Part shown: piece after piece, positions 36,892-45,704 of the stretch
Numbering within the stretch: the first letter of the stretch is position 1
How the letters are laid out: each line of letters opens with the position of its first letter
Assembly: GCA_950096615.1 (NCBI GenBank)
Contig: CATNCP010000004.1
Coordinates: 25,678 to 89,677, forward strand
From: an uncultured Kangiella sp.
GTDB lineage: Bacteria > Pseudomonadota > Gammaproteobacteria > Enterobacterales > Kangiellaceae
Direction: 5' to 3'
DNA: 64,000 nt
Program-made: the position numbers and the translations under genes
The notes under the pieces: model-generated
Databases searched by the model: none
Told to the model about the DNA's origin: nothing
Seen by the model: the letters and a program-made list of their open reading frames with translations, nothing else

Positions 36892-36909
36892 GTGACAGTT
36901 TTGTGACTA
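36892..36909 (-). promoter_or_regulatory. Pho box upstream of ppk1
   Basis: On the minus strand TAGTCACAAAACTGTCAC matches 15 of 18 positions of the E. coli PhoB consensus CTGTCATAAAACTGTCAC. It lies about 70 nt before the ppk1 start. An inverted repeat, CTGTCACA-N9-TGTGACAG (36874-36898), overlaps it. A possible -10, TATATT, lies about 32 nt downstream, so PhoB-dependent induction in low phosphate is likely. Confidence 0.6.
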
Positions 36910-36923
36910 AGCCATGACGAAAC

Positions 36924-37766
36924 TTAGCCTTTTTTCCAAATATTCCTTCTCTTACTTGTCTTAGGGGCTGGCTGAGATTTTCGTGGCTTCACCGATAACT
37001 TAACTAAGTCAGCGACCTGCTGAATTTGCTCTTCACTTAGATCCATCCAACGCCCACGGCTTAAACTTTTTGGCAAATCAACGGGACCATACTCGATCCG
37101 GATCAAGCGAGACACATCAACCTCTTGCGACTGCCATAGCTTTCTAACTTCACGGTTCTTGCCTTCAGATAACCCAACTTCATACCACTGATTAGCGCCT
37201 TCACCACCACCTGGCTGAATATAATTAAACTGACACATATCACCGTCAATCAGTACGCCATCTCGCAAGTTCTTGAGCATTTCATCAGTGACCTCACCGT
37301 GAATTCTAACCGCATACTTCCGCTCAACTTGATACGAAGGGTGCATAAGCCTATGCGCCAGTTCACCGTTGTTGGTAAACAATAACAAACCTGTCGTATT
37401 AATATCCAACCGACCGATACTAATCCAGCGGCCAAAACTTGTGCGAGGCAATTTCTCAAATACTGTTGGCCGCCCCTCAGGATCTTTTTGAGTAGACACT
37501 TCACCCAACGGTTTATGATAAGCAATGATACGTGTATACACCTCATCCGAAGGCTTGATTTTAATAACACGTCCGTCGACACGAATGGTATCTTTATCGG
37601 TCGCTCTCTCGCCTAAGCTAGCAATAGAGCCATTAACACTGACTCGGCCATCAGCAATCCACTTCTCTATTTCGCGACGAGATCCAAGACCTGCATTGGC
37701 AAGAATCTTCTGAAGTTTTTCGGATTTGTCAGATTTGTGCTTAGTATCAGTTCGTTGATTAGACAT
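36924..37766 (-). CDS. rluB: 23S rRNA pseudouridine(2605) synthase RluB
   Basis: A 280-aa RsuA-family enzyme. N-terminal S4 domain (KLQKILANAGLGSRREIEKWI, about 17-37), then the catalytic domain with GRLDINTTGLLLFT holding the catalytic Asp (about 120). A Lys/Arg-rich C-terminal tail (about 255-280) is present. It modifies U2605 in 23S rRNA. The scpB-rluB pairing is usual, but here a receiver protein lies between them. Confidence 0.93.
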   Translation of the reverse strand: MSNQRTDTKHKSDKSEKLQKILANAGLGSRREIEKWIADGRVSVNGSIASLGERATDKDTIRVDGRVIKIKPSDEVYTRIIAYHKPLGEVSTQKDPEGRPTVFEKLPRTSFGRWISIGRLDINTTGLLLFTNNGELAHRLMHPSYQVERKYAVRIHGEVTDEMLKNLRDGVLIDGDMCQFNYIQPGGGEGANQWYEVGLSEGKNREVRKLWQSQEVDVSRLIRIEYGPVDLPKSLSRGRWMDLSEEQIQQVADLVKLSVKPRKSQPAPKTSKRRNIWKKG

Positions 37767-37856
37767 AAAGGCCTTATTACTTGGATATTAGTATAATTTT
37801 AGGGGTTTAGAGGCGTGCAGTCGAGATGTAACTGCACTTATTTCGAAAAGCAGTGT

Positions 37857-38366
37857 TTAAGTGGCTATACGCCGGATTCTCTTATCAATCCCAATAAAGT
37901 TCTCAATTCGATGAAAAACCTCATAACGTGAGAAAGGTTTTTTCATAAAATCATCAGCGCCAAATCTCTCAGCATAATATTTTTCCGTTGCTAAGACGTT
38001 ACCGCTGATCATGATAATAGGAATATCTTTGGTTTTGGGGTCTTTTCGTAGCTGACGTAACACTTGGAAACCGTTTATACCCGGCAACACGATATCTAGG
38101 AAAATTAAATCAGGAAGGTGCTCTTTCGCCAGTCTAAAACCAGTTTCGCCGTCTAATGCGATGCCCACTTCGTATTGGTTTTGTAGCAGCATCTTTTTTA
38201 GCAAAGTACATACTGTTTTTGAATCGTCGATAATCAGCATCTTCGTACCAGGCCGTGCATTCACACGTTTGTTACGTCGTCTTTCATCCTGATTAGTTGA
38301 CTCATCGACCGTATTATCAGTACGTCCGGACGTCAATGAAGAACGAATTTTATCAAGTAGACTCAA
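37857..38366 (-). CDS. stand-alone receiver (PilG-like) response regulator
   Basis: A 169-aa protein. A 40-residue basic, disordered N-terminus precedes a CheY-like receiver domain: IIDDSKTV (acidic pair), FLDIVLPG (phospho-Asp, about 97), ISGN and KKPFS (Lys). No output domain. It resembles PilG of the twitching/Chp system, but no pilus genes are nearby. It starts with TTG and is located between scpB and rluB. Confidence 0.82.
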   Translation of the reverse strand: MSLLDKIRSSLTSGRTDNTVDESTNQDERRRNKRVNARPGTKMLIIDDSKTVCTLLKKMLLQNQYEVGIALDGETGFRLAKEHLPDLIFLDIVLPGINGFQVLRQLRKDPKTKDIPIIMISGNVLATEKYYAERFGADDFMKKPFSRYEVFHRIENFIGIDKRIRRIAT

Positions 38367-38498
38367 GCCAACCCCCCGAGTAGTGGCAGTAATCTTATTA
38401 GATTTTATTATCTAAATCTCTTATACAGATTATTATATAAGAACTTTGAGGCTAATACTTGAATTAGTTTTGCAATTATAACTTATAGCACTATTATT

Positions 38499-39446
38499 TT
38501 AGTGTAGTTCTGTTGGCTTTAAGCTTGATTCACTCTCTTCCTCGCCTTCACTCGACCCTTCTGAGGTTTCAGTAGACTCATCTTTAAGCTCTGTTGTTTC
38601 GCTATCGTGCTCTTGAGTCTCTTGCTGTTGAGTAGCTTCCTCGTCAGATTCTGATTCGAACTCAGACTCGGGCTCGGATTCAGAATCAGAGTCTAAATCA
38701 GAGTCACCTTGAGGCTCTTCGGTGTCACTCATATCCTGAGCTTCTGCAGCACTTTCAGCATCATTGCTGGAATCTTTGGCTGCTTCATCACCAATATCTT
38801 CATTATCCTCGGTGAGAATATCCTTACTGTTATCAACTGCAGCTTGCTCCAAACCTTCGCTACTCTCCTCTGAGCCGTCTTCGCCATCAAACTTCAACTC
38901 AGGGTTTAAGTTGTCCAAATCTTTGATTTCGGCTAACGATGGCAATTCATCAAGACTTTTTAGTCCAAAGTAGTCTAAGAAATACTTAGTAGTTGCGTAC
39001 AGTGCAGGCTTGCCAGGCACGTCACGGTGCCCAACGACACGAATCCACTCGCGCTCCAATAAAGTCTTAACAATCGATGAGCTAACGCCGACACCACGAA
39101 CCTGCTCAATATCACTACGTGTCGTCGGTTGACGATAAGCAATCAGTGACAAAGTTTCTAATAAAGCACGCGAATAACGAGATGGGCGCTCTTCCCACAG
39201 TCTAGCAATCCACTCCGCATAGTCTTGTCGAGCCTGGTAACGGAAGCCGGTGGCAACTTCAACCAGCTCAACACCGCGCCCCTCAGTTTCTTCAGCCAAC
39301 ATGTCCAATGCTTTGGTCACATCAGCCGTTTTTACCTTTTCATCTTCAGCAAATAGCTCAACCATACGGTCTTTAGATAAAGTGCTTCCTGCAGCCAGTA
39401 GCGCAGCCTCAATGATGCATTTAATTTTTTCTATATTCATACTCAT
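38499..39446 (-). CDS. scpB: segregation and condensation protein ScpB
   Basis: A 315-aa protein. The first 175 residues form the two winged helices of ScpB (IIEAALLAAGSTLSKDRM, and ETLSLIAYRQPTTRSDIEQVRGV). The last 140 residues are a very acidic, low-complexity tail (Glu, Ser, Asp) unlike the compact ScpB of many species, though acidic tails are known in some gammaproteobacteria. ScpB works with ScpA and SMC in chromosome condensation. It overlaps scpA by 4 nt. Confidence 0.93.
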   Translation of the reverse strand: MSMNIEKIKCIIEAALLAAGSTLSKDRMVELFAEDEKVKTADVTKALDMLAEETEGRGVELVEVATGFRYQARQDYAEWIARLWEERPSRYSRALLETLSLIAYRQPTTRSDIEQVRGVGVSSSIVKTLLEREWIRVVGHRDVPGKPALYATTKYFLDYFGLKSLDELPSLAEIKDLDNLNPELKFDGEDGSEESSEGLEQAAVDNSKDILTEDNEDIGDEAAKDSSNDAESAAEAQDMSDTEEPQGDSDLDSDSESEPESEFESESDEEATQQQETQEHDSETTELKDESTETSEGSSEGEEESESSLKPTELH

Positions 39447-40369
39447 GCTTGATCACTTGTCGTTTCTACTTCGGCTAGTGCATCTTCTATATCGTCGTCG
39501 CCTTCAATGCTACCGCTGGTCTTTGCTCGTACGTGAATAGGCCCATAATTATCGCTTTGAATAATTTCTAATAAGGACTCTTTCGCTAACTCCATGATAG
39601 CAAGGAAAGTCACCACCACTCCAGCACGCCCCTCTTCAGGGTCAAATAACTTCGCGAAGTCAGTGAATGATTGACCTGAAATTCGCTCCAAGACCTTACC
39701 CATTCGCTCGCGAACTGACAAAGCTTCGAATTTAACCTGGTGGCTTGAGAACATCTCGGCTCGCCTAAGTACATCTCTGAGCGCGATAAGTAACTCTTTC
39801 ATATCGACTTCGGGTTCAGGCTTAATGATATTCATATCAGGCTTTTTAGCGCTCACCTGATACACATCACGCCCCATGCGAGGTAATTCATCAATATCTT
39901 CAGCAGCTTGCTTAAACTGCTCATATTCTTGCAGACGGCGAATTAAGTCAGCACGAGGATCATCTTCATCATCCTCATCAGCTGGAGGCCTTGGCAACAG
40001 CACTCGGCTTTTGATCTCAGCCAACATAGCCGCCATTACCAGATATTCTGCCGCGAGTTCCAAGTGTAAAGCTTTCATCAACTCCACATATTCCATATAT
40101 TGCTCAGTAATATGAGCAATCGGAATATCACGAATATCGACGTTCTGACGCTTGATCAAATACAACAGTAAATCTAATGGGCCTTCAAATGCTTCTAAGA
40201 ACACTTCGAGAGCATCTGGCGGAATATACAAGTCCTGAGGGAACTCCTCGACCTGTTCGCCATCAACTAAAGCAAACGGCATCTCCCCCTGAACATGATC
40301 AGCACTATTCTGCTGTTCTTGCTCTGAAGGTGTTTGTTGCTCTTGGCTTTCGCCGTTTTGCTCAGTCAT
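39443..40369 (-). CDS. scpA: segregation and condensation protein ScpA
   Basis: A 308-aa kleisin. The N-terminal SMC-binding part carries FEGPLDLLLYLIKRQNVDI (about 58-76) and the AAEYLVMAAMLAEIKSRVLLP helix; the C-terminal winged helix contains FLAIMELAKESLL. Gln/Glu-rich N-terminal 25 residues. It starts with ATG 27 nt after trpS and overlaps scpB by 4 nt, so trpS-scpA-scpB are probably one unit. Confidence 0.94.
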   Translation of the reverse strand: MTEQNGESQEQQTPSEQEQQNSADHVQGEMPFALVDGEQVEEFPQDLYIPPDALEVFLEAFEGPLDLLLYLIKRQNVDIRDIPIAHITEQYMEYVELMKALHLELAAEYLVMAAMLAEIKSRVLLPRPPADEDDEDDPRADLIRRLQEYEQFKQAAEDIDELPRMGRDVYQVSAKKPDMNIIKPEPEVDMKELLIALRDVLRRAEMFSSHQVKFEALSVRERMGKVLERISGQSFTDFAKLFDPEEGRAGVVVTFLAIMELAKESLLEIIQSDNYGPIHVRAKTSGSIEGDDDIEDALAEVETTSDQA

Positions 40370-40396
40370 TATTGATTCTCTAAGTAAATATTAAGA

Positions 40397-41614
40397 CTAC
40401 TTATAGGAAAGTCCCATGGCTTGGCGCACATCGTCCATGGTTTCGCGAGCAATATCGCGCGCACGATCACAACCTTCCGAGACAATATTACGGATGATTT
40501 CTGGACTTTCTTCGTACTCTTGAGCACGCTCTACAAACTGTTGTTGCTCTGCACAAACGCTATCAATCACCGGTTGCTTACACTCGACACAACCAATTCC
40601 TGCAGATGTACAGCCTTTTTGAACCCACTCTTTCACTTCTTCTGGAGAGTAAATTTTGTGGAATTCCCATACCGGACATTTTTCAGGGTTACCTGGGTCA
40701 TCGCGACGAACACGCGCAGGATCCGTTGGCATAGTGCGGATTTTCTTTTCCACTGATTCACGCGGCTCTCGCATTGAAATAGCGTTGCCGTAAGACTTAG
40801 ACATCTTCTGCCCGTCTAGCCCTGGCATTTTCGATACTGGCGTTAACAAAGCCTTCGGTTCAGGCAAAATTACTTTACCCGCTCCATCCAAATATCCGTA
40901 CAAACGCTCACGATCATTCAAGGAGATATTGGCCTGACTTTCGACTAAGGCTTGAGCAGTTTCTAAAGAAGATTGGTCGCCCTCTTCTTGGAATTTTTTA
41001 CGCAAGCTATTGTAAAGCTTGGCATTTTTCTTACCCATTTTCTTAATAGCTTGGGTTACTTTTTCTTCAAACCCAGGCTCTTTGCCATAGAAATGATTAA
41101 AACGTCTTGCCGCCTCACGAGTCATTTCAACATGCGGCACCTGATCCGCGCCCACAGGAACATTGCCCGCTCGGTACACTAAAATATCAGCAGCTTGAAG
41201 TAGTGGGTATCCTAAGAAACCATAAGTCGATAAATCTTTATTTTGTAACTTCTCTTGCTGTTCCTTATAGGTAGGAACTCGCTCTAACCAGCCTAGTGGC
41301 GTGGTCATGGACATCAACAAGTGCAACTCAGCATGCTCTGGTACCTTGGACTGGACGAAGATAGTCGACGAGCTTGGGTTGATACCCGCCGCTAGCCAGT
41401 CGATAACCGTGTCCCACACATAGCCCTCGATCTGTGAAGTATCATCGTAGTTCGTGGTCAAGGCATGCCAATCAGCTACCATGAAAAAGCACTCATACTC
41501 ATGTTGCATTTGTGCCCAATTCTTTAAAACCCCATGGTAATGCCCTAAATGTAATGGTCCCGTAGGACGCATGCCGGATAGAACGCGCTTTTGGCCAACT
41601 GATATAGAACTCAA
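40397..41614 (-). CDS. trpS: tryptophanyl-tRNA synthetase with Fe-S-type cysteine motif
   Basis: A 405-aa class I synthetase. HIGH-like PTGPLHLGHYHG (about 17-28) and KMSKS in GQKMSKSYGN (about 267). It is longer than the 334-aa E. coli enzyme and carries four cysteines spaced C-x21-C-x6-C-x2-C (between about residues 310 and 345), very close to the [4Fe-4S] motif of Thermotoga TrpRS near the anticodon-binding domain. It starts with TTG after AAGGA. Confidence 0.95.
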   Translation of the reverse strand: MSSISVGQKRVLSGMRPTGPLHLGHYHGVLKNWAQMQHEYECFFMVADWHALTTNYDDTSQIEGYVWDTVIDWLAAGINPSSSTIFVQSKVPEHAELHLLMSMTTPLGWLERVPTYKEQQEKLQNKDLSTYGFLGYPLLQAADILVYRAGNVPVGADQVPHVEMTREAARRFNHFYGKEPGFEEKVTQAIKKMGKKNAKLYNSLRKKFQEEGDQSSLETAQALVESQANISLNDRERLYGYLDGAGKVILPEPKALLTPVSKMPGLDGQKMSKSYGNAISMREPRESVEKKIRTMPTDPARVRRDDPGNPEKCPVWEFHKIYSPEEVKEWVQKGCTSAGIGCVECKQPVIDSVCAEQQQFVERAQEYEESPEIIRNIVSEGCDRARDIARETMDDVRQAMGLSYK

Positions 41615-41767
41615 TGGATATCCTTTGAAGTAACTTTTTTAATAAATTTATAAGACTGTCCATTATAACGAGAACATTCCAAAACGCTATATTTCTGTAT
41701 TTCTGCATGCTCAAATTCAACTAAACGTCAAACGGATTCCAAATATTGATTATAAAATAATCAATTC

Positions 41768-41796
41768 TTGACATAAGTTAATATGTGTATATACAC
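41768..41796 (+). promoter_or_regulatory. MarR promoter and operator
   Basis: TTGACA (41768-41773), a 16-nt spacer and TATACA (41790-41795). The perfect 12-bp palindrome GTGTATATACAC (41785-41796) covers the -10 box, fitting autorepression by the MarR protein. The predicted transcript starts at about 41802, close to the ATG at 41804. Confidence 0.7.
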
Positions 41797-41803
41797 TCAA
41801 GTA

Positions 41804-42214
41804 ATGAATGATGCACTTAATAAGCAGCTTCCAGAGTTCTATGAGACCAAGGATTGCTACTGCTTAGAAGCTCGGCGACAAGCGCGAGCAATAACTCGAT
41901 TATATGAAGAAAAGCTACGACCACACGGTCTGAGAGCGACACAATTTTCAGTGCTGGCGACTTTAAAGCTTAAAGGCCCTACACCAGTCACAGAGTTGGC
42001 GGACTTTTTGGTTCTAGAGCGAACCACTATGACGCGTGGGGCTGCAGTCATGGAAAAAAAAGGTTGGATAACCCCTGCGCAAACAGATGATGCACGTGTC
42101 AGAGCATGGCAATTAACATCGCAGGGCCGCCAGAAATTAGCTGAAGCTTATCCTGCTTGGAAGTCGGTTCAAGATGGCCTTACTAGCGCAGGACCAAGCG
42201 AAGATTCTGTATGA
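41804..42214 (+). CDS. MarR-family transcriptional regulator
   Basis: A 136-aa winged-helix regulator. Core motif FSVLATLKLKGPTPVTELADFLVLERTTMTRGAAVMEKKGW (about 44-84). A Cys pair and Cys-rich start (DCYCLEARRQARA) could be redox-sensitive. The frame also has an ATG at 41783, but that lies inside the promoter, so 41804 is preferred. The mRNA would then be almost leaderless. It precedes a DUF1428 gene and a VOC gene in the same direction. Confidence 0.85.
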   Translation: MNDALNKQLPEFYETKDCYCLEARRQARAITRLYEEKLRPHGLRATQFSVLATLKLKGPTPVTELADFLVLERTTMTRGAAVMEKKGWITPAQTDDARVRAWQLTSQGRQKLAEAYPAWKSVQDGLTSAGPSEDSV

Positions 42215-42298
42215 ATAAACATTCTCAACTACGGCTAACGGATACACAATCTGCAGCGGTATGTTGTTAACTCAACGTAAAACATAAGGAGATCAATC

Positions 42299-42661
42299 AT
42301 GTCATTCTATATTGATGGATATGTATTACCTGTACCGAAAGATAAGCTAGACGAGTACATTGAGATGGCCAAGCGGGCCGGTGAGGTCTGGAAAGAGTAT
42401 GGGGCATTAAAAGTTGTCGAAGCCAAGGCTGACGATGTTCCTGATGGAAAAGTCACATCATTTGGCCAGAGCGTACAGCTGAAAGACGATGAAACCGTGA
42501 TTTTTTCATACATTTTGTATGAGTCGCGCCAAGCTCGCGATGAGATCAATGAAAAGGTCATGAAAGACCCGCGCCTTGCTGACATGATGGATCCGAAAAA
42601 CTTACCATTTGATGGTATGCGCATGTTCTGGGGTGGCTTCACGCCAATCGTTGAACTATAG
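42299..42661 (+). CDS. DUF1428 family protein
   Basis: A 120-aa cytoplasmic protein of the YbaA/DUF1428 family with a ferredoxin-like dimeric fold: YIDGYVLPVPKDKLDEYIEMA at the start, AKRAGEVWKEYGAL, DDETVIFSYILYESRQARDE and FDGMRMFWGGF at the end. The function is unknown; the fold is related to dimeric alpha/beta-barrel small-molecule enzymes. AAGGAG lies before the ATG. It shares a transcript with the MarR regulator and the VOC gene. Confidence 0.85.
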   Translation: MSFYIDGYVLPVPKDKLDEYIEMAKRAGEVWKEYGALKVVEAKADDVPDGKVTSFGQSVQLKDDETVIFSYILYESRQARDEINEKVMKDPRLADMMDPKNLPFDGMRMFWGGFTPIVEL

Positions 42662-42671
42662 GAGATTTTCC

Positions 42672-43151
42672 ATGAGTGATAAAAAAATTAAACTAAGGGC
42701 TCCCATCGCACACCTTGTTTGCGATCCCTGCTCTGAAGCTATCGAGTTTTATAAAAAAGCTTTCGGAGCTGAAGAGTTACAAAGGGTTCCTGGGCCTAAT
42801 GGCGAGAAAATCATGCACGCGTGCTTGAAAATTGATGATGGCTATATTTTTCTAGTCGATGACTTTCCTGAGTTTAATCCAGAAGGTAAGTCACAATCCC
42901 CTAAGGCTTTGGGCGGAAGTCCCGTCACCATTCACCGCTATGTGGACAATTGCGACGACGCGTTTAAGCAAGCGGTTGATGCTGGAGCAACGTCTAAAAT
43001 GGAACCTCAAGATACCTTCTGGGGCGATCGCTACGCTGCTTTTGTCGATCCCTTCGGTCATAATTGGTCACTGGCTCATCGCGTGAAAAATGTCAGCGAT
43101 GAAGACTTGAAAAAAGCAATGAATGAAGAGTTTAGTGGTGAGAAGTGTTAG
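42672..43151 (+). CDS. VOC superfamily (PhnB/glyoxalase-like) protein
   Basis: A 159-aa metal-fold protein with two VOC half-repeats: HLVCDPCSEAIEFYKKAFGAEE (about 13-34) and VTIHRYVDNCDDAFKQAVDAGA (about 86-107), plus GDRYAAFVDPFGHNWSLAHR. It could be a glyoxalase, dioxygenase or resistance protein. The ATG at 42672 is set by GGAG 7 nt upstream, 10 nt after the DUF1428 stop. Confidence 0.85.
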   Translation: MSDKKIKLRAPIAHLVCDPCSEAIEFYKKAFGAEELQRVPGPNGEKIMHACLKIDDGYIFLVDDFPEFNPEGKSQSPKALGGSPVTIHRYVDNCDDAFKQAVDAGATSKMEPQDTFWGDRYAAFVDPFGHNWSLAHRVKNVSDEDLKKAMNEEFSGEKC

Positions 43152-43164
43152 CTCAGTCGAAATA

Positions 43165-43191
43165 AGCGGTTAGCAAAGCGCTGGCCGCTTT
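43165..43191 (+). terminator. hairpin after the MarR-DUF1428-VOC operon
   Basis: AAGCGG-N15-CCGCTT followed by TATTGTTTATT, 13 nt after the VOC stop. The U-run is interrupted, so its strength is uncertain. Confidence 0.45.
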
Positions 43192-43207
43192 ATTGTTTAT
43201 TCAAAGC

Positions 43208-43831
43208 TCACTCAAACGCCTCAACATCACCAGCGCCTTCTCGTACCACTTCTGGGTAGCCAGAGGTTAGATCAATGACCGTAGTCGGCTCATGGCCACA
43301 GTAACCACCATCAATGACCACATCTACACGCCCATTCAAAATATCATGAATCTCATAAGGCTCTAGAATTTCGCCCTCTTCTTGCTGGGGTAAAATTAAA
43401 CTCGAGCTCATGAGCGGTTCGCCTAAATCTTCCAGCAAAGCTTGGGTAATCGGTGTTTCAGGAACACGAATACCGATAGTTTTCTTTTTAGGATGCTTTA
43501 AACGATTGGGGACTTCGCCAGTAGCTCGAAGGATAAAGGTATATGGACCAGGTGTGTTATTTTTAATCAAACGAAACGCGGCATTATCGACCCGAGCATA
43601 AGTCGCTAATTCCGATAAATCACGGCACACCAGAGTAAAGTTATGTGACTTATCCAGATTACGAATCCGTCGAATTCGATCCAAGGCAGTTTTATCACCA
43701 ATATGGCAACCCAGCGCATAGCCGGAGTCCGTGGGGTAGGCCACTAAAGCCCCTTGACGAATTTTCGCTACCACCTGACTAATCAATCTTGGTTGTGGTG
43801 TTTCGTTATGAATTTCAATGAGTTGTGTCAT
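43208..43831 (-). CDS. yciO: Sua5/YciO/YrdC-family protein YciO
   Basis: A 207-aa cytoplasmic protein with the YrdC fold: AYPTDSGYALGCHIGD (about 32-47), KSHNFTLVC, GPYTFIL and GIRVPETPI. It binds RNA and nucleotides; its exact role is not settled, and it is distinct from the TsaC enzyme of t6A synthesis. It lies beside rnm as in E. coli. The two genes are 16 nt apart on the same strand. Confidence 0.85.
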   Translation of the reverse strand: MTQLIEIHNETPQPRLISQVVAKIRQGALVAYPTDSGYALGCHIGDKTALDRIRRIRNLDKSHNFTLVCRDLSELATYARVDNAAFRLIKNNTPGPYTFILRATGEVPNRLKHPKKKTIGIRVPETPITQALLEDLGEPLMSSSLILPQQEEGEILEPYEIHDILNGRVDVVIDGGYCGHEPTTVIDLTSGYPEVVREGAGDVEAFE

Positions 43832-43847
43832 ATTTTTATTCTTTCGT

Positions 43848-44702
43848 TTATTGCTTGCGGTTCCATGTAGGGGACTCCCAGACTGGGGTTACTTTTTCGG
43901 GTAATGGTGCAAATTTACCCAGTAGCGCCCAAGGCTTATCTGGCGAATGAAAGTCTGAGCCTTGCGAGGCATAAAGTCCGTATTGCTTACTCCAATCCGC
44001 TAACAGATTTTTCTGTCCTGGATGAATATTAGGATAACATGTTTCAACTCCTAACCCTCCTAATGATTTGAATTGCTCGATCAAACGTTTCAGTTTATTG
44101 GAGCCCATTCCGTAACGTGTTGGGTGCGCTAACACTGGAATGCCACCAGCTTGTCGAATCATCGCCACCGCATCCTCAAGATCAAACCATTCATCTTTAA
44201 CATATGCTTTACCACCTTTCGCTAGATACTTTTTGAAGGCATCTCCAAAGTTCTTAACCTCTCCACGTTCAAGCAAGTATTGCGCTAAATGTGTCCGACA
44301 GACCATGGGTTGACTATCGACTAAATACTCAATATCTGGCTGCGCGCCTTTTACGCCCGCCTCTTCTAGTCTTTTCCCCATTTCGACAGCTCTATCACGG
44401 CGCTTATCCTGTATTGTTTTCAGGAAGCTTTGTAATCCAGCATGTTCATGGTTAATTTGTAGGCCCACAATATGAACCGTGTCTTGTCCTTTACTACTCC
44501 AAGTCGCTGAAATTTCAACGCCTGGAACCACCAAAACGCCGTAGCTCGATGATAATTCAATAGCCTCAGCCACTGAATTAATCGAGTCGTGGTCAGTAAT
44601 AGCTAATTCATCCACACCTCTCTCAGCAGCCAGCTTTAAAAGCTCACTTGCTGATAAGCTACCGTCTGAAGCAGTTGTGTGGCTGTGTAAATCACGTAAC
44701 AT
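43848..44702 (-). CDS. rnm: PHP-domain RNase AM
   Basis: A 284-aa metal-dependent hydrolase. Metal-binding motifs of the PHP family: DLHSHTTASDG (about 4-14), ITDHDSI (about 37), VEISATW and the DFHSP motif near the C-terminus. RNase AM (YciV/TrpH) matures the 5' ends of ribosomal RNAs and hydrolyses 3',5'-pAp. The ATG at 44702 is preferred over a GTG at 44711. The neighbour yciO is the E. coli partner. Confidence 0.88.
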   Translation of the reverse strand: MLRDLHSHTTASDGSLSASELLKLAAERGVDELAITDHDSINSVAEAIELSSSYGVLVVPGVEISATWSSKGQDTVHIVGLQINHEHAGLQSFLKTIQDKRRDRAVEMGKRLEEAGVKGAQPDIEYLVDSQPMVCRTHLAQYLLERGEVKNFGDAFKKYLAKGGKAYVKDEWFDLEDAVAMIRQAGGIPVLAHPTRYGMGSNKLKRLIEQFKSLGGLGVETCYPNIHPGQKNLLADWSKQYGLYASQGSDFHSPDKPWALLGKFAPLPEKVTPVWESPTWNRKQ

Positions 44703-44809
44703 AGCGCTCACTAATCATTAATGATGAAAGTCGTTCAAATATTGTTACCGCTAGTTTGCCTACCTTTTGCGATAAGGTAAACTTAGCGAGCACTTTAATA
44801 GGTATTATT

Positions 44810-45373
44810 ATGACGTTTCTTAAAGAAAATTACCCCATTGTCGGCTTTATTGTCGCTTATTTGATCACTAAAAACCTGATCTTGGCCGCAGCCATCTGGA
44901 GTGGGTTAACTTTAGTGCAAATGATCGTTCATTATTTCACCAAGAAAGAAGTGAAAAAAAGTCATGTAGCACTATTTTTTGTGGGGTTAGCTTTAGTAGC
45001 TTTAGCATATTACTTTGATGACGACGATTTCATTAAGTGGAAAACCAGCATCGCGGTTTGGGCCGGCGCCCTATTTATTCTGATTCGTCAATTCGCGTCG
45101 AATAAATACGTCATACAAGACCTCACCAAAGCAAGTGGCTTGATAAAAGATACAGCACCTAAGCAACTGTTAGCAAAAGTGAACTGGTTGTGGGTGGTCA
45201 GTTTAGCCTTATATGGTGGCTTGAACCTGTATATAGCCTTTAACTTTAGTACCGACTTTTGGTTCTATTTTAAATTAATCAGCATGTTTGTTTTACTCTT
45301 TGGGTTGCTCATTACCAGCATTGTCATGCTGAAAGAACATATTCACCTCGAAGAAGAACAACCCAACCAGTAA
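44810..45373 (+). CDS. yciB: inner-membrane-spanning protein YciB
   Basis: A 187-aa protein with about six TM helices. It starts [22 protein letters not shown]. YciB (septation protein A family) affects cell envelope synthesis and septation. The ATG at 44810 is preferred over a TTG at 44756 because it gives the normal family length and an AGG site precedes it. It is followed at 19 nt by yciI, as in E. coli. Confidence 0.88.
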   Translation: MTFLKENYPIVGFIVAYLITKNLILAAAIWSGLTLVQMIVHYFTKKEVKKSHVALFFVGLALVALAYYFDDDDFIKWKTSIAVWAGALFILIRQFASNKYVIQDLTKASGLIKDTAPKQLLAKVNWLWVVSLALYGGLNLYIAFNFSTDFWFYFKLISMFVLLFGLLITSIVMLKEHIHLEEEQPNQ

Positions 45374-45392
45374 CTCACGACAGGAATTAGTT

Positions 45393-45692
45393 ATGCTTTA
45401 TATGATTTACTCTGAAGACGTTGAAAATTCATTACCCCTGCGCGCCAAAGCTCGACCTGCACATATTGAACGTCTACAATCGCTTAAGAATGAAGGCAGA
45501 CTGATTATGGCTGGCCCTCTACCCGCTATTGATGCCAACGACCCAGCTGAAGCAGGTTTTACCGGCAGTTTAATTGTGGCCGAGTTTGAATCCTTAGAAG
45601 CCGCTAAAGAATGGGCTGACGCTGATCCCTATGTTGAAGCTGGCGTTTACCAAAACGTTACCGTTAAACCTTATAAAAAAGTACTACCATAA
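45393..45692 (+). CDS. yciI: YciI family protein
   Basis: A 99-aa protein with a ferredoxin-like fold. The YciI signature: [23 protein letters not shown] (about 18-40) and [22 protein letters not shown]. The family has a conserved His-Asp pair and is of uncertain enzymatic role. It is in the yciB-yciI-bolA order. Confidence 0.9.
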   Translation: MLYMIYSEDVENSLPLRAKARPAHIERLQSLKNEGRLIMAGPLPAIDANDPAEAGFTGSLIVAEFESLEAAKEWADADPYVEAGVYQNVTVKPYKKVLP

Positions 45693-45704
45693 AGGCCGAA
45701 CACT

